Shown here: positions 28,202 to 37,153 of the stretch, piece after piece
How the letters are laid out: every line of letters starts with the position of its first letter
Position numbering within the stretch: position 1 is the first letter of the stretch
DNA from: Paenibacillus sp. USDA918EY
GTDB lineage: Bacteria > Bacillota > Bacilli > Paenibacillales > Paenibacillaceae
Assembly (NCBI RefSeq): GCF_009870825.1
Contig: NZ_WTWY01000005.1
Span: 186,001-250,000 of the forward strand
DNA length: 64,000 bases
Reading direction: 5' to 3'
The notes under the pieces: model-generated
Told to the model about the DNA's origin: nothing
Seen by the model: the letters and a program-made list of their open reading frames with translations, nothing else
Databases searched by the model: none
Position numbers and translations under genes: made by a program

Positions 28202-30375
28202 TGTGCGCTTGCCTCCATTTCTAGTCCTTTATTGTGAGCGGAATGATCGCCGAATACGGAGAATTCCAGTATTTCCGCGACGTCCTTCGCTTTCACACGG
28301 TCTTCGACTTCCTTCATTTTCGTCCCGTCTTCCATCATCGTCAGGCAGTAAGGACATGCGCTGCTGAGGATGCCCGGGTTCACTTCCAGCGCCTGCTCCG
28401 TCCGCGCCAAATTGACGCGTTTGCCGGAGGTTTCCTCCATCCACATCATCCCGCCGCCGGCGCCGCAGCACATCGCGTTTTCGCGGGTGCGCTTCATTTC
28501 GGCGAGTTCGACGCCCGGGATGGCCTTCAGCACGTTGCGCGGCTGGTCATATACGTTGTTGTAGCGGCCGAGATAACAGGAGTCGTGATAGACGATGCGT
28601 TCTTTGACTTCATGTTTCGGCTTAAGCTTGCCCTCGCGGATCAGTTGATCCAGAAGCTGTGTATGGTGAAGCACCTCCACGCCTTCGAGTCCGAATTCCG
28701 GATATTCGTTTTTGAACGTATTGAAGGTGTGCGGGCAGGCGGTCACGATTTTTTGGACGCCGTATTTTTCGAATGTGGCGATGTTTTCCATGCAGAGCTG
28801 CTGAAAAAGCATTTCGTTGCCCATCCTGCGCGGCGTGTCACCCGAATTTTTCTCCTCGTTGCCGAGAATGGCGTAGTTGACGCCCGCTTCGTTCAGCAAT
28901 CTGACGAAGGCTCTGGATACTTTTCGGCTGCGGAGATCGTATGAGCCCATGGAACCGACGAAAAACAAATATTCGAAACCGGGGTTATCCTTAACCGTCG
29001 GCACTTTGATGCCTTCCACTTCCCCGCTCCAATTGGCGCGGTCGTTGCGGTTCAGACCCCACGGGTTGCTTTGTCTCTCAATGTTCTGCAGGGCGCGCTG
29101 GCCCTCGGCCGGCATACTGCCCTCCATCAGCACCAAATGTCGGCGCAGATCGATGATTTTGTCCACATGCTCGTTGCCGACCGGACATTGGTCTTCGCAG
29201 TTGCGGCATGTCGTGCATGACCAGATTTCTTCTTCCGTCATGACGTCGCCGATCAGGTTCAATTCCTGCGGGTCTTTGGCTTGATGGGTCCATGTCGATT
29301 TTTGCCAGGCAAGAGTCGGACGGATATCGGTAACGGCACCGCTGTCAAAATCAGGCTCTCCGCATGAAGAGGACAATGCATGGGCGCCGAGGGTCGAAAA
29401 CGCGAATTCGGGAACGTAAGGCGGCTTGCCGGTAATCGCGGTTCCTTTTTCCGTTAAGTGGTCGCGCAGCTTGACGATCAAATGCATCGGCGACAGCGCT
29501 TTGCCGGTGTTGGATGCCGGACAGACGTTGGTACAGCGCCCGCATTCCACGCAGGCGTAAAAATCGATCATCTGTTTTTGCGTAAAATCCTCGATCTTGC
29601 CGACGCCGAAGCTTTCGGCTTCTTCGTCCTCCAAATCCAGCTTGCTGAGTTTGCCTACCGGTTCGGAGCGGCCGAGATAAATGTTGACCGGGGCGGAGAT
29701 CAAATGAAAATGTTTGGATTGCGGCACATAAACAAGGAATGAGAGCAGAATGAGCAGATGCGCCCACCAGCATATATAGAAAAGAACCTGCGCAGCTGCC
29801 GTGGAGAGTCCGCCGAAGAGAGCGGCCAGCAGCGATGAAATCGGCGCGAGCGCCGAGGCCTCCTGCCCAAGCCATACCCTTTCGAACCCCAGGGATAAGA
29901 CGACGGACAGCATGAGGAAAAAAATGAAGAAGATGACGAGGCTGGGCTTCCAGCCCTTTTTAAGTCTGGGCAGCTTCTCGCCGTACCGTCGGTAGGCCGC
30001 ATAGCCGATGGCGACCAAAATGAGGAATACGGTAGTCTCCTGCAGCAGACCGAACGCTTCGTATGCCGGCAGCGGCAGATGGCCTCCGTTCGTCAGCCCT
30101 TTGACGATCAGATCCAAGGCGCCGAACTGCAGGATGATGAAGCCGTAAAAAACGATGACGTGCATGATGCCGCTTTTCATGTCTTTGAACAGCTTTTTCT
30201 GCCCGAATACCTGCGACAGAAATTCGCCCCACTTTCCTTCGCGCTGCTTGCGGAAATCGGCCGGCTTGCCCAATTTGACGTACAGGATCCGGTGGTATAC
30301 CGCTTTGTAAAAAAGGTACACGCCGTAACCTGCCGCAGCGAGAAACAAGTTCAAGTTGATCATTTGCCACATCAT
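28198..30375 (-). CDS. fadF: FadF-type (Fe-S)-binding oxidoreductase, electron acceptor for beta-oxidation
   Basis: A 725-residue membrane protein. About six N-terminal transmembrane helices (residues 1-240) carry a NarI-like region, followed by two 4Fe-4S motifs, CVECGRCTNVCPA and CTTCRNCEDQCPV, and two CCG domains (DSCYLGRYNNVYD, AMCCGAGGGMMW). B. subtilis YwjF/FadF has the same layout and is thought to pass electrons from ETF to menaquinone. The first of two adjacent ATGs (30375) follows GGGAGG; an upstream reading lacks such a site. First gene of the fad operon. Confidence 0.9.
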   Translation of the reverse strand: MMWQMINLNLFLAAAGYGVYLFYKAVYHRILYVKLGKPADFRKQREGKWGEFLSQVFGQKKLFKDMKSGIMHVIVFYGFIILQFGALDLIVKGLTNGGHLPLPAYEAFGLLQETTVFLILVAIGYAAYRRYGEKLPRLKKGWKPSLVIFFIFFLMLSVVLSLGFERVWLGQEASALAPISSLLAALFGGLSTAAAQVLFYICWWAHLLILLSFLVYVPQSKHFHLISAPVNIYLGRSEPVGKLSKLDLEDEEAESFGVGKIEDFTQKQMIDFYACVECGRCTNVCPASNTGKALSPMHLIVKLRDHLTEKGTAITGKPPYVPEFAFSTLGAHALSSSCGEPDFDSGAVTDIRPTLAWQKSTWTHQAKDPQELNLIGDVMTEEEIWSCTTCRNCEDQCPVGNEHVDKIIDLRRHLVLMEGSMPAEGQRALQNIERQSNPWGLNRNDRANWSGEVEGIKVPTVKDNPGFEYLFFVGSMGSYDLRSRKVSRAFVRLLNEAGVNYAILGNEEKNSGDTPRRMGNEMLFQQLCMENIATFEKYGVQKIVTACPHTFNTFKNEYPEFGLEGVEVLHHTQLLDQLIREGKLKPKHEVKERIVYHDSCYLGRYNNVYDQPRNVLKAIPGVELAEMKRTRENAMCCGAGGGMMWMEETSGKRVNLARTEQALEVNPGILSSACPYCLTMMEDGTKMKEVEDRVKAKDVAEILEFSVFGDHSAHNKGLEMEASAQ

Positions 30376-30527
30376 TCGCTGTTCCTCCCTATATTGGAAT
30401 AATAGTAATTTAATTACTGGTTTCCTATAGATAGCGATTACAAAATGCGACATAAGCGAGTTTCGCGTCGAATGTTTGGTCCTTCACCCTCTTCGCGAAA
30501 CGTTTCCAAGAAATCTTGCCTGAGTCA

Positions 30528-30556
30528 TTGACAATTGGCATCGTTTACCATAAGAT
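30528..30556 (+). promoter_or_regulatory. SigA promoter of fadR
   Basis: TTGACA, exactly 17 nt, then TAAGAT. The FadR operator begins 11 nt after the -10 box, so a bound repressor would block initiation. Confidence 0.7.
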
Positions 30557-30566
30557 TAAGAAAAAA

Positions 30567-30584
30567 TGAATGAGTATTCATTCA
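30567..30584. promoter_or_regulatory. FadR operator
   Basis: TGAATGA-GTAT-TCATTCA is a perfect 7+7 palindrome and matches the Bacillus FadR (YsiA) box TGAATGANTANTCATTCA. It lies between fadF and fadR, so one site can serve both divergent promoters; long-chain acyl-CoA releases FadR. Confidence 0.88.
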
Positions 30585-30615
30585 GTTAATTGAATTCTAT
30601 CACTGGGGTGGCCTG

Positions 30616-31197
30616 ATGACAAGTAGAAAATTGGAAAAATATGAGTTAATTTTGGATGCAGCGTTAAAGGTCATTGCGGAGAACGGTTTTCACGGCTCCC
30701 AAATTTCCAAAATCGCAAAGGAGGCTGGTGTCGCGGACGGTACGATATATCTATATTTTAAAAACAAGGAAGATATCCTTATTTCGCTCTTTCAGGAACG
30801 CCTCGGCAACCTGGTCGGGATGTTCCACAGCAGCATCAAGGAATCGTCCACGGCGGAAGACGCGCTCCGCAAAGTATGCGAAATCCATTTTACCGAGCTC
30901 GAGAACAACGTAAACCTCGCCTACGTCACCCAAATCGAACTGAGGCAAAGCTCGTTGGAGCTGCGCAAAGCGATCGGGCTTGTCGTTAAGCCCTATATCC
31001 AGCTGATCGAGCATATTGTGGAAAGAGGCAAGACGGAAGGTTCCTTCCGCAAGGAGCTCGACGCGAAATTGACCCGGCTGCTTATTTTCGGCGCCATGGA
31101 TGAGGTGGTCACCTCCTGGCTGATATCCGGACGCAAATATTCGCTTTCCGCCCAGGTCGATAAGACGGTCGAGTTTTTTCTGAAGGGACTCAAATGA
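30616..31197 (+). CDS. fadR: TetR-family fatty-acid degradation repressor FadR
   Basis: A 193-residue TetR regulator. The N-terminal helix-turn-helix is KYELILDAALKVIAENGFHG ... VADGTIYLYFKNKEDILISL (residues 7-54), near-identical in pattern to B. subtilis FadR/YsiA; the C-terminal helical domain binds long-chain acyl-CoA. The operator and promoter lie directly upstream. It probably represses the divergent fad operon and itself. etfB-etfA follow downstream, as in B. subtilis (fadR-fadB-etfB-etfA), but no fadB crotonase gene is present in between. Confidence 0.93.
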   Translation: MTSRKLEKYELILDAALKVIAENGFHGSQISKIAKEAGVADGTIYLYFKNKEDILISLFQERLGNLVGMFHSSIKESSTAEDALRKVCEIHFTELENNVNLAYVTQIELRQSSLELRKAIGLVVKPYIQLIEHIVERGKTEGSFRKELDAKLTRLLIFGAMDEVVTSWLISGRKYSLSAQVDKTVEFFLKGLK

Positions 31198-31200
31198 GGG

Positions 31201-31230
31201 TTTTGCAAAAATCCAAAAAGCGACTTCCAA
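31201..31230. repeat. Composite repeat: TTTTGCAAAA followed by ATCCAAAAAGCGACTTCCA
   Basis: The palindrome TTTTGCAAAA (31201-31210) starts 3 nt after fadR. It is followed by ATCCAAAAAGCGACTT, of which a near copy lies at 32151 on the other side of etfB. Confidence 0.5.
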
Positions 31231-31298
31231 TCAGCAATCTATAGAGCGAAACGGTTTAATTCGTCTATATATTGTAGCCTGAAGCGGCAGGAATCGAA

Positions 31299-31342
31299 TT
31301 TTGCAAAATCCTGAAATAAATCCGCGGGCGAACATCGCCCGC
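31299..31342. repeat. TTTTGCAAAA palindrome plus GC hairpin before etfB
   Basis: TTTTGCAAAA at 31299-31308 is followed by TCCTGA; then GCGGGCG-aacat-CGCCCGC (31324-31342) forms a strong small hairpin 27 nt before the etfB start. The hairpin lacks a T-tract, so it is more likely to affect message stability or translation than termination. Confidence 0.45.
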
Positions 31343-31369
31343 CAAACCAAAATGAGAGGAGTTTGCCGC

Positions 31370-32137
31370 ATGAATATCTTTGTACTGCTGAAACAGACCT
31401 TTGATACGGAAGAACGTATCGTGATTCAAAATGGGGAAATTTCCGACGACGGCGTGAAATACGTCATGAATCCGTACGATGAGTACGCCGTTGAGGAAGC
31501 GCTGCTGCAACGGGATCGGCATGGCGGAACGGTAACCGTCGTGAGCGTCGGGCCGGACCGAACGGCCGAAGCGCTGCGGACCGCGCTCGCGATGGGAGCG
31601 GACGAAGCGGTGTTGATCCAAAGCGACGGTTTGGAGACGGATGAATATACGGTTTCCCGCCTCCTGGCGGCTTACCTGGAAAAGCAGTCTTACGATCTGA
31701 TTCTCGGAGGCAACTTCTCGGTGGACAGCGGCGGCGGACAGGTTGCGGTCCGACTGGCGCGGCTGCTCGATCTTCCGCATACGTCCTCCATCACCAAACT
31801 GGCCATCGACGGCCAAAAGGCTGCCGTGGAACGCGACGCCGAAGGCGACATGGAATCGCTGGAGGTCGCCCTTCCCGCCGTCTTTACCGCCCAGCAAGGG
31901 CTTAATGAGCCTCGCTACCCTTCCCTGCCGGGCATCATGAAGGCGAAAAAGAAACCTTTCCATCAGGTAACGCCGGCCGAGCTTGGCCTCGAAAACGCCG
32001 ACGTTGCGTCAAAAACGCAGCGCGTTTCCCTTTCCCTGCCGCCAAAGCGCGAGGCCGGACGCATTCTTCAAGGCGACTACGCCCAGCAGGCCGCCGAGCT
32101 GGTCAACCTGCTGCGGAACGAAGCCAAGCTGGTCTAA
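31370..32137 (+). CDS. etfB: Electron transfer flavoprotein subunit beta
   Basis: A 255-residue ETF beta subunit (NIFVLLKQTFDTEERIV at the N-terminus; NPYDEYAVEEALL and ALAMGADEAVLI typical of the AMP-binding fold). With EtfA it takes electrons from acyl-CoA dehydrogenases such as FadE. ATG at 31370 follows GAGAGGAG; a longer upstream frame lacks a site. It is followed by etfA at 69 nt. Confidence 0.95.
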   Translation: MNIFVLLKQTFDTEERIVIQNGEISDDGVKYVMNPYDEYAVEEALLQRDRHGGTVTVVSVGPDRTAEALRTALAMGADEAVLIQSDGLETDEYTVSRLLAAYLEKQSYDLILGGNFSVDSGGGQVAVRLARLLDLPHTSSITKLAIDGQKAAVERDAEGDMESLEVALPAVFTAQQGLNEPRYPSLPGIMKAKKKPFHQVTPAELGLENADVASKTQRVSLSLPPKREAGRILQGDYAQQAAELVNLLRNEAKLV

Positions 32138-32150
32138 TGATGATGCACCA

Positions 32151-32170
32151 ATCCATAAAGCGACTTGCAG
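32151..32170. repeat. Second copy of ATCCAWAAAGCGACTTSCA between etfB and etfA
   Basis: ATCCATAAAGCGACTTGCA differs from the copy at 31211 at two positions. The two copies bracket etfB. Confidence 0.5.
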
Positions 32171-32206
32171 TTCAAGGGTCTTAACTGTTAAAGGAGGAAT
32201 CTTGAG

Positions 32207-33181
32207 ATGGGTAAAACGTATGTCGTGGTAGCCGAGGTTCGCGGAGGCAGTCTGCGCCAAGTTTCGCTGGAAGCGCTTCAAGCGGTGGCGGCCGCCAAAC
32301 AGGATGGCGACGTCGCGGCAGCGGTCCTCATCGGATCGCAAATTACGCCGCTCGCATCGGAGCTGGCAAATTATGTAGATGGGCAGGTCTTTTCCGTCGA
32401 CCATCCCGACCTTGAAATTTATAATCCGGAAAGCTATCTGAACGTGATGAAAACGGTCTTTGATCGCGTAGCGCCGGATGCGGTCGTGCTGGGTCACACC
32501 GCACTGGGACGCGATTTGGGACCGGCGATCGCGGCGCATCTCGGCGCCGGGCAAATATCGGACGTGACGGCCATCGAAAAAAACGGCGATGATATCCTGT
32601 TTACCCGTCCGATTTACGCAGGCAAAGCTTTCGAGCAAAGGCAATTTACGGGCGGCCCGCAGGTCGTCACCATCCGTCCGAACAACTTCGCCCCGGTCGA
32701 AGCGGCATCATCCCCCGGCGAAATCGTCGAATTGGATTATACGCCTTCAGGCTCCCTCCGTTCGATCGTCAAAGACATCGTTCGCAAAACGTCGGGTAAA
32801 GTCGACCTGACCGAAGCCAAAGTCGTCGTCTCCGGCGGCCGCGGCGTCAAAAGCGCGGAAGGCTTCAAACCGCTAGAGGAGCTGGCCGAGGTGCTAAACG
32901 GCGCCGTGGGCGCTTCCCGCGCCGCCTGCGACGCCGGTTATTGCGACTATTCGATGCAGATCGGCCAGACCGGCAAAGTGGTGACGCCCGAAATCTACAT
33001 CGCCTGCGGCATCAGCGGCGCGATTCAGCATTTGGCCGGAATGAGCCAATCCCGGATCATCATCGCGATCAATAAAGATCCGGAAGCGCCGATCTTCAAA
33101 ATCGCGGATTACGGCATCGTCGGCGATCTGTTCGAGGTCGTCCCGCTGCTTACCCAGGAGTTCCGCAAAGCGCTGGTATAA
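32207..33181 (+). CDS. etfA: Electron transfer flavoprotein subunit alpha
   Basis: A 324-residue ETF alpha subunit with the C-terminal FAD domain: [40 protein letters not shown] and [20 protein letters not shown]. It completes the ETF heterodimer that links FadE to the membrane carrier FadF. AAAGGAGG precedes the ATG. Confidence 0.95.
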   Translation: MGKTYVVVAEVRGGSLRQVSLEALQAVAAAKQDGDVAAAVLIGSQITPLASELANYVDGQVFSVDHPDLEIYNPESYLNVMKTVFDRVAPDAVVLGHTALGRDLGPAIAAHLGAGQISDVTAIEKNGDDILFTRPIYAGKAFEQRQFTGGPQVVTIRPNNFAPVEAASSPGEIVELDYTPSGSLRSIVKDIVRKTSGKVDLTEAKVVVSGGRGVKSAEGFKPLEELAEVLNGAVGASRAACDAGYCDYSMQIGQTGKVVTPEIYIACGISGAIQHLAGMSQSRIIIAINKDPEAPIFKIADYGIVGDLFEVVPLLTQEFRKALV

Positions 33182-33194
33182 TTCGAATAATTGC

Positions 33195-33248
33195 CAAAAA
33201 GCATGGAAGTAAGTTCGCCTTCAAGGCGGCTTATTCCCATGCTTTTTT
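33195..33248 (+). terminator. Terminator of the fadR-etfBA region
   Basis: AAAAAGCATGG...CCATGCTTTTTT stem with an inner CGCCTT/AAGGCG pairing and a T-run on the plus strand. Confidence 0.8.
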
Positions 33249-33337
33249 AATGCCTGACATGCCCTCATGTCGGCAACAATTGCCGCCGGCCTTTCGTCAA
33301 TGATTTTAAAAGCAGCCGTAAAGCGAGGTGAGTAAAC

Positions 33338-33781
33338 ATGAAAAATGCGTCTCTGCTTCTTTTTTCAATCGTGATCGCTGCCGCCGTACTGACAAGCTGT
33401 TATAAGATCCCAAAAGTTGAAACCCATTCCGGTACCGCGTCGCCACCCAAACAAGAAGCGCCTTCCTCCCACGGGATTGCCGCCGGCCGTTTGGAAGGAA
33501 CGGTCAAAGTCGAAAAGCAAGGATCGAACGTAAAAGTCACCTACACCTTCAAAAACCAAACGGAACATCCTATTGAAGTGGTAGGCGGCGCAAAATACAC
33601 ATTGCAGAACGGCAATGCCGTTTTGGAAAAAGGCTCCGTTCCGATCAAAGATTACATCGATCTGGCTCAAGGAGAAGCTTACACGGATACAAAAACGTTC
33701 AAAAATATAAAACCCGGAACGTATGCGATCCGGGTGGAATGGGGCGACGGCGTCGCCGCTGCGACGTTTACCTTGAAATGA
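33338..33781 (+). CDS. Putative lipoprotein with BsuPI-like immunoglobulin-type domain
   Basis: A 147-residue exported protein. Signal peptide with lipobox VLTSC (Cys21), a Pro/Ser-rich linker, then a beta-rich domain (about residues 52-147): VKVTYTFKNQTEHPIEVVGG, FKNIKPGTYAIRVEWGDG. That pattern resembles BsuPI-type proteinase-inhibitor domains found in many Bacillus lipoproteins. Function unknown. AGCGAGGTGAG precedes the ATG. Confidence 0.7.
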   Translation: MKNASLLLFSIVIAAAVLTSCYKIPKVETHSGTASPPKQEAPSSHGIAAGRLEGTVKVEKQGSNVKVTYTFKNQTEHPIEVVGGAKYTLQNGNAVLEKGSVPIKDYIDLAQGEAYTDTKTFKNIKPGTYAIRVEWGDGVAAATFTLK

Positions 33782-33810
33782 CGACAACGTCGCCTCCCCC
33801 AAAACAAAAA

Positions 33811-33843
33811 CAACCGGGCTGCCGTTCCTGGCAACGCCGGTTG
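33811..33843. terminator. Bidirectional terminator between lipoprotein and HAD genes
   Basis: CAACCGG...CCGGTTG stem with T-rich tails on both strands. Confidence 0.7.
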
Positions 33844-33849
33844 TTTATA

Positions 33850-34668
33850 TTACGCCTCCTGATAAGCAAACACGAACTTCTCGATCACCTTCGCCACGCC
33901 GTCGTTCATGTTGGAGTCCGTCACGTAATCGGCGGCTTCCTTGATCTCTTCCCGGGCATTGCCCATGGCAACCCCAAGGCCGGCAAAGCGAATCATCGGC
34001 AGATCATTGGAGCTGTCGCCCATCGCGATCACTTCCTCCTGCTGAATGCCAAGGTGGCCGATCAATTGGTGCAGGCTTGTCCCCTTGTCCACTCCCGCTT
34101 CGGTGAATTCCAGGAAAAACGGCTTCGAGCGCATGACGCTAAGCTCGCCGGCCAATTCCGCCTGCAGCTTTTTCTCGGCCTCCGCCACTTTTTCCGGCGC
34201 ACCAACCATCAACGTTTTGACGACCGGCTCCCGAACCGTTTCCACAAAGCTTTCCACTTCTTGAATGCTCATGCCCGTCAGGCCGGATTCGATCTCCGTA
34301 TATTCGTTGCTGTTTTCCGTAATGATCCGGTCCGAGGAATACGTCAGAATGGACAAACCTTCTTCCTGGCTGATCCGGTACAGTCGATGCACGGTGTCGA
34401 CGGATAACGTGCTGCTGAAAATCTCTTCTCCTGTTCGGCAGTCCGTAATTTTCGCGCCGTTAAACGATAAAATGAAGCTTCCGTATTTCTCCAGCTCAAG
34501 CTCCTTCGCGATCGGCTTCATCCCGAACGTGGGGCGCCCGGAGGCCAGCACGACCTTCATCCCTTCTTTCTGGGCGGTCATCAGCGCCTCTTTCGTTCGG
34601 GGCGAGATGGTCAGATCATCGCGAAGCAGCGTATCGTCCAGATCCAAAACGATCATTTTGTATTTCAT
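33850..34668 (-). CDS. Cof-type HAD-IIB sugar/nucleotide phosphatase
   Basis: A 272-residue haloacid dehalogenase hydrolase. Motif I is LDLDDTLLRDD (nucleophile Asp near residue 9), motif II VVLASGRPT, and the late motifs VDKGTSLHQLI (lysine) and AMGDSSNDLPMI (Mg-binding Asp) are intact, with a type IIB cap in the middle. Resembles YidA/YwpJ-like phosphatases that act on sugar phosphates or flavin precursors; substrate unknown. Single gene. Confidence 0.88.
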   Translation of the reverse strand: MKYKMIVLDLDDTLLRDDLTISPRTKEALMTAQKEGMKVVLASGRPTFGMKPIAKELELEKYGSFILSFNGAKITDCRTGEEIFSSTLSVDTVHRLYRISQEEGLSILTYSSDRIITENSNEYTEIESGLTGMSIQEVESFVETVREPVVKTLMVGAPEKVAEAEKKLQAELAGELSVMRSKPFFLEFTEAGVDKGTSLHQLIGHLGIQQEEVIAMGDSSNDLPMIRFAGLGVAMGNAREEIKEAADYVTDSNMNDGVAKVIEKFVFAYQEA

Positions 34669-34875
34669 GATGGCAACATCCTTTTTTTATGTGATAGATC
34701 AATCTGATGATAAAACCATTCCTATACTATAACACGATTCAATCGTCAGGATAAGACGGCTCGTTCTGAATCAACCGGAACGTGTCGAACCACAGGTTAT
34801 AAATTTGAACATTTTATGAACATATATCAAGCTTGTCCTTAAAAACTATTTTTTAGGGGTTGCGGAATTTTCGAA

Positions 34876-34894
34876 AGTTGCTTACAATTCAACT
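34876..34894. promoter_or_regulatory. Inverted repeat upstream of the azoreductase
   Basis: AGTTG-CTTACAATT-CAACT lies about 95 nt before the azoreductase start, inside the 320-base gap that holds no gene. It could be the operator of a redox or quinone regulator. Confidence 0.35.
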
Positions 34895-34987
34895 ATGCTT
34901 CATTTGTTTTATATCAAAAATCACGAACACAAGATATTGTACTGAGCCAAGTTCATCTTTGTGTTGACATTAGGAGGAAGAAACAAC

Positions 34988-35629
34988 ATGAACGTATTAG
35001 TCGTTAAAGCGAACAACCGTCCGGCATCCGATGCCGTTTCCACTAAAATGTACGAAGCATTCATGGAAGCCGTGAAAGGCGCCGAAAACCTGAATGTGAC
35101 TACGTACGACGTATATGAAGAAGACACGCCATACTTTGGACAAGACTTGTTTAATGCCTTCGGCAAAATGCAAAACGGCGGCGAATTGACGGATGTTGAA
35201 AAACGCATCGTGGCCGCGAAGCAAAAAGCGATGGACGCCCTGACGGCGGCTGACGTCGTGGTCTTCGCCTTTCCGCTGTGGAATTTGACGATCCCTGCCA
35301 AATTGCAAACGTTCATCGATTACGTATACGCTGCAGGATTTGCATTCAAATATGACGCAGAAGGCAACATGGTTTCGCTGATGCCGGACAAAAAAGCGAT
35401 CTTCCTGAACGCGCGCGGCGGATTCTATTCCAGCCCTGAAACGGCGCCTATGGAAATGGCCGTCAACTACATGCGCAACGTCTTCGGCGGCGTATTCGGC
35501 ATGGAAATCATCGGCGAAGTGGTCATTGAAGGCCATAACGCGATGCCGCATAAAAAAGACGAGTTTATCGAAGCCGGCCTGAACAAAGTAAGAGAAGTAG
35601 CGAAACAGCTGACGCTTCAACACGCTTAA
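34988..35629 (+). CDS. azoR: FMN-dependent NADH azoreductase (quinone reductase)
   Basis: A 213-residue flavodoxin-like AzoR. The FMN-phosphate-contact region PLWNLTIPAKLQTFIDYV and the LNARGGFYSS segment are clear. It reduces azo dyes and, physiologically, quinones by two electrons. ATG at 34988 follows AGGAGGAAG. An inverted repeat upstream (34876) may bind its regulator; in B. subtilis the orthologue azoR1 is under the HxlR-type YodB. Confidence 0.9.
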   Translation: MNVLVVKANNRPASDAVSTKMYEAFMEAVKGAENLNVTTYDVYEEDTPYFGQDLFNAFGKMQNGGELTDVEKRIVAAKQKAMDALTAADVVVFAFPLWNLTIPAKLQTFIDYVYAAGFAFKYDAEGNMVSLMPDKKAIFLNARGGFYSSPETAPMEMAVNYMRNVFGGVFGMEIIGEVVIEGHNAMPHKKDEFIEAGLNKVREVAKQLTLQHA

Positions 35630-35750
35630 TCCGGCACATTTCGAAAAAAACGTCTATTGACGTGCTTTCATAAAAGACAGGCAGCGGTTAGGGGCAGTTT
35701 TTCTTGCTCCGATGCTCTGAAACTTATACTTTCTTATATTGTCAGAGAAG

Positions 35751-35797
35751 ACACCTTTTCGGTACGCCATCGCGGCAGTCCGTAAGGGTGTTTTTTT
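35751..35797 (+). terminator. Terminator-like hairpin after azoR region
   Basis: ACACC...GGTGT stem with inner GCC/GGC pairing and a seven-T tract. Confidence 0.55.
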
Positions 35798-35893
35798 ACT
35801 CTTATAGATAAATGTTTATATATAATACTTTACTTATAAACCGATTCAGCATACAATGGACTCACCAAAATCATCCAAAAAGGTGGTCACTGC

Positions 35894-37117
35894 ATGCTGT
35901 TTCAAAACAAGAGCTTCAGGCGATTGTTTTTCGGAAGAATCCTGAGCGTGTTCGCGGATTCGATCCTCTTTTTTTCGTTGTTGAAATGGATCGAGCTGAA
36001 ATCGGGCAACGCTAATTCCTTTACGCTTTTTTACGCGGCTTATTATGTGCCGATCGCACTATTGGCGCTTCCTGCGGGAGTATGGATTAACGGAAAAACG
36101 CTGCAGCATGTCATGTCCTGGTCCAATGCGGTTCGCATTGCCGGCATGCTGTTGTTCGTGTCGTTTGCCGAATGGATTCCGGTCTACTGGGTATATGCGC
36201 TACTCGTGCTGGAGAGCATCGTCGGGCTCTTTTTTATGCCTGCCAATCAATCGCTGCTGCCGCAAATCGTCAGCGCAGAGAACCGTCCCGCGGCGAACAG
36301 CTGGCTGCAAATGGGATACACCGTCGTCAAAATTGCGGGACAAACTTTCACCGCCATGATGCTCAAAAGCACCGTCTCCCCCGCTATGCTGCTGTTAACC
36401 GCCTCAATGCTCCTCCTTTGTTCCATGCTGTGCATTTTGCGCGTGAAACCGTTGGTGAGGCTGCCCAAGCCCAAAAGTCAAAACCGGTGGTCCATGATGA
36501 AGGAAGGCATCCGTTATATCGCCAAACACCGCCGGCTTGGCCCGATATTCGCCTTTTTGGCGGCGGCCTTGTTCATCGCTTCCTCCACCGATTTGATACT
36601 CGTTTCCTTTTTGCGGGACGTGCTCGGATCGGGGGTGGAGAATTTGAGCTTTATCGGCACCGCCTCGCTTTGCGGCATGATTACAGGTGCGGCTCTCGTT
36701 CCGAAATGGTATAAAAGAATAGAACGAAAATGGCTTGTCGTCCCTTCTTTATTCGCGCTTTGCGCCGCCATCGGCAGCTTGTATTTGATTCGGCATTGGC
36801 TTTTCATTTTGCCGTTCTTTTTCGTGCAGGGCATTGCGCTGGGATGCTTTAACATTACGTTTGTCACCTATTTGCAGGACGTCGTGGAACAGGAAAATTA
36901 CACCCGCACGTTCAGCTTGTACCATATGATATCGAGCATTTCGGCCCTGCCCGGCATCCTGATGACCGGAGCGCTGCTTTCCGGCATGGGCGTGATGAAT
37001 ACGGTGCTTGTCGTCAGCGGCTTTTTGCTTGTGCTTGGTGTGGCCGGGATCGTCGTGATCCCGCCGTTGGGAAAAGGAACTTCACAGGAAGATACGAAAC
37101 TTGAGGCGGCCGGTTAG
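35894..37117 (+). CDS. MFS transporter
   Basis: A 407-residue major facilitator protein with about 12 transmembrane helices. It belongs to the MFS_3/enterobactin-exporter-like branch (RRLFFGRILSVFADSILFFS at the N-terminus, FMPANQSLLPQIV in helix 4). Substrate unknown, probably a drug or natural product. AAGGTGG precedes the ATG. The PadR-type regulator follows 36 nt later, so the pair forms an operon and is likely self-controlled. Confidence 0.87.
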   Translation: MLFQNKSFRRLFFGRILSVFADSILFFSLLKWIELKSGNANSFTLFYAAYYVPIALLALPAGVWINGKTLQHVMSWSNAVRIAGMLLFVSFAEWIPVYWVYALLVLESIVGLFFMPANQSLLPQIVSAENRPAANSWLQMGYTVVKIAGQTFTAMMLKSTVSPAMLLLTASMLLLCSMLCILRVKPLVRLPKPKSQNRWSMMKEGIRYIAKHRRLGPIFAFLAAALFIASSTDLILVSFLRDVLGSGVENLSFIGTASLCGMITGAALVPKWYKRIERKWLVVPSLFALCAAIGSLYLIRHWLFILPFFFVQGIALGCFNITFVTYLQDVVEQENYTRTFSLYHMISSISALPGILMTGALLSGMGVMNTVLVVSGFLLVLGVAGIVVIPPLGKGTSQEDTKLEAAG

Positions 37118-37153
37118 GCAGCCGGAATATGATTCGGGAAAGGAAGGATTCGC

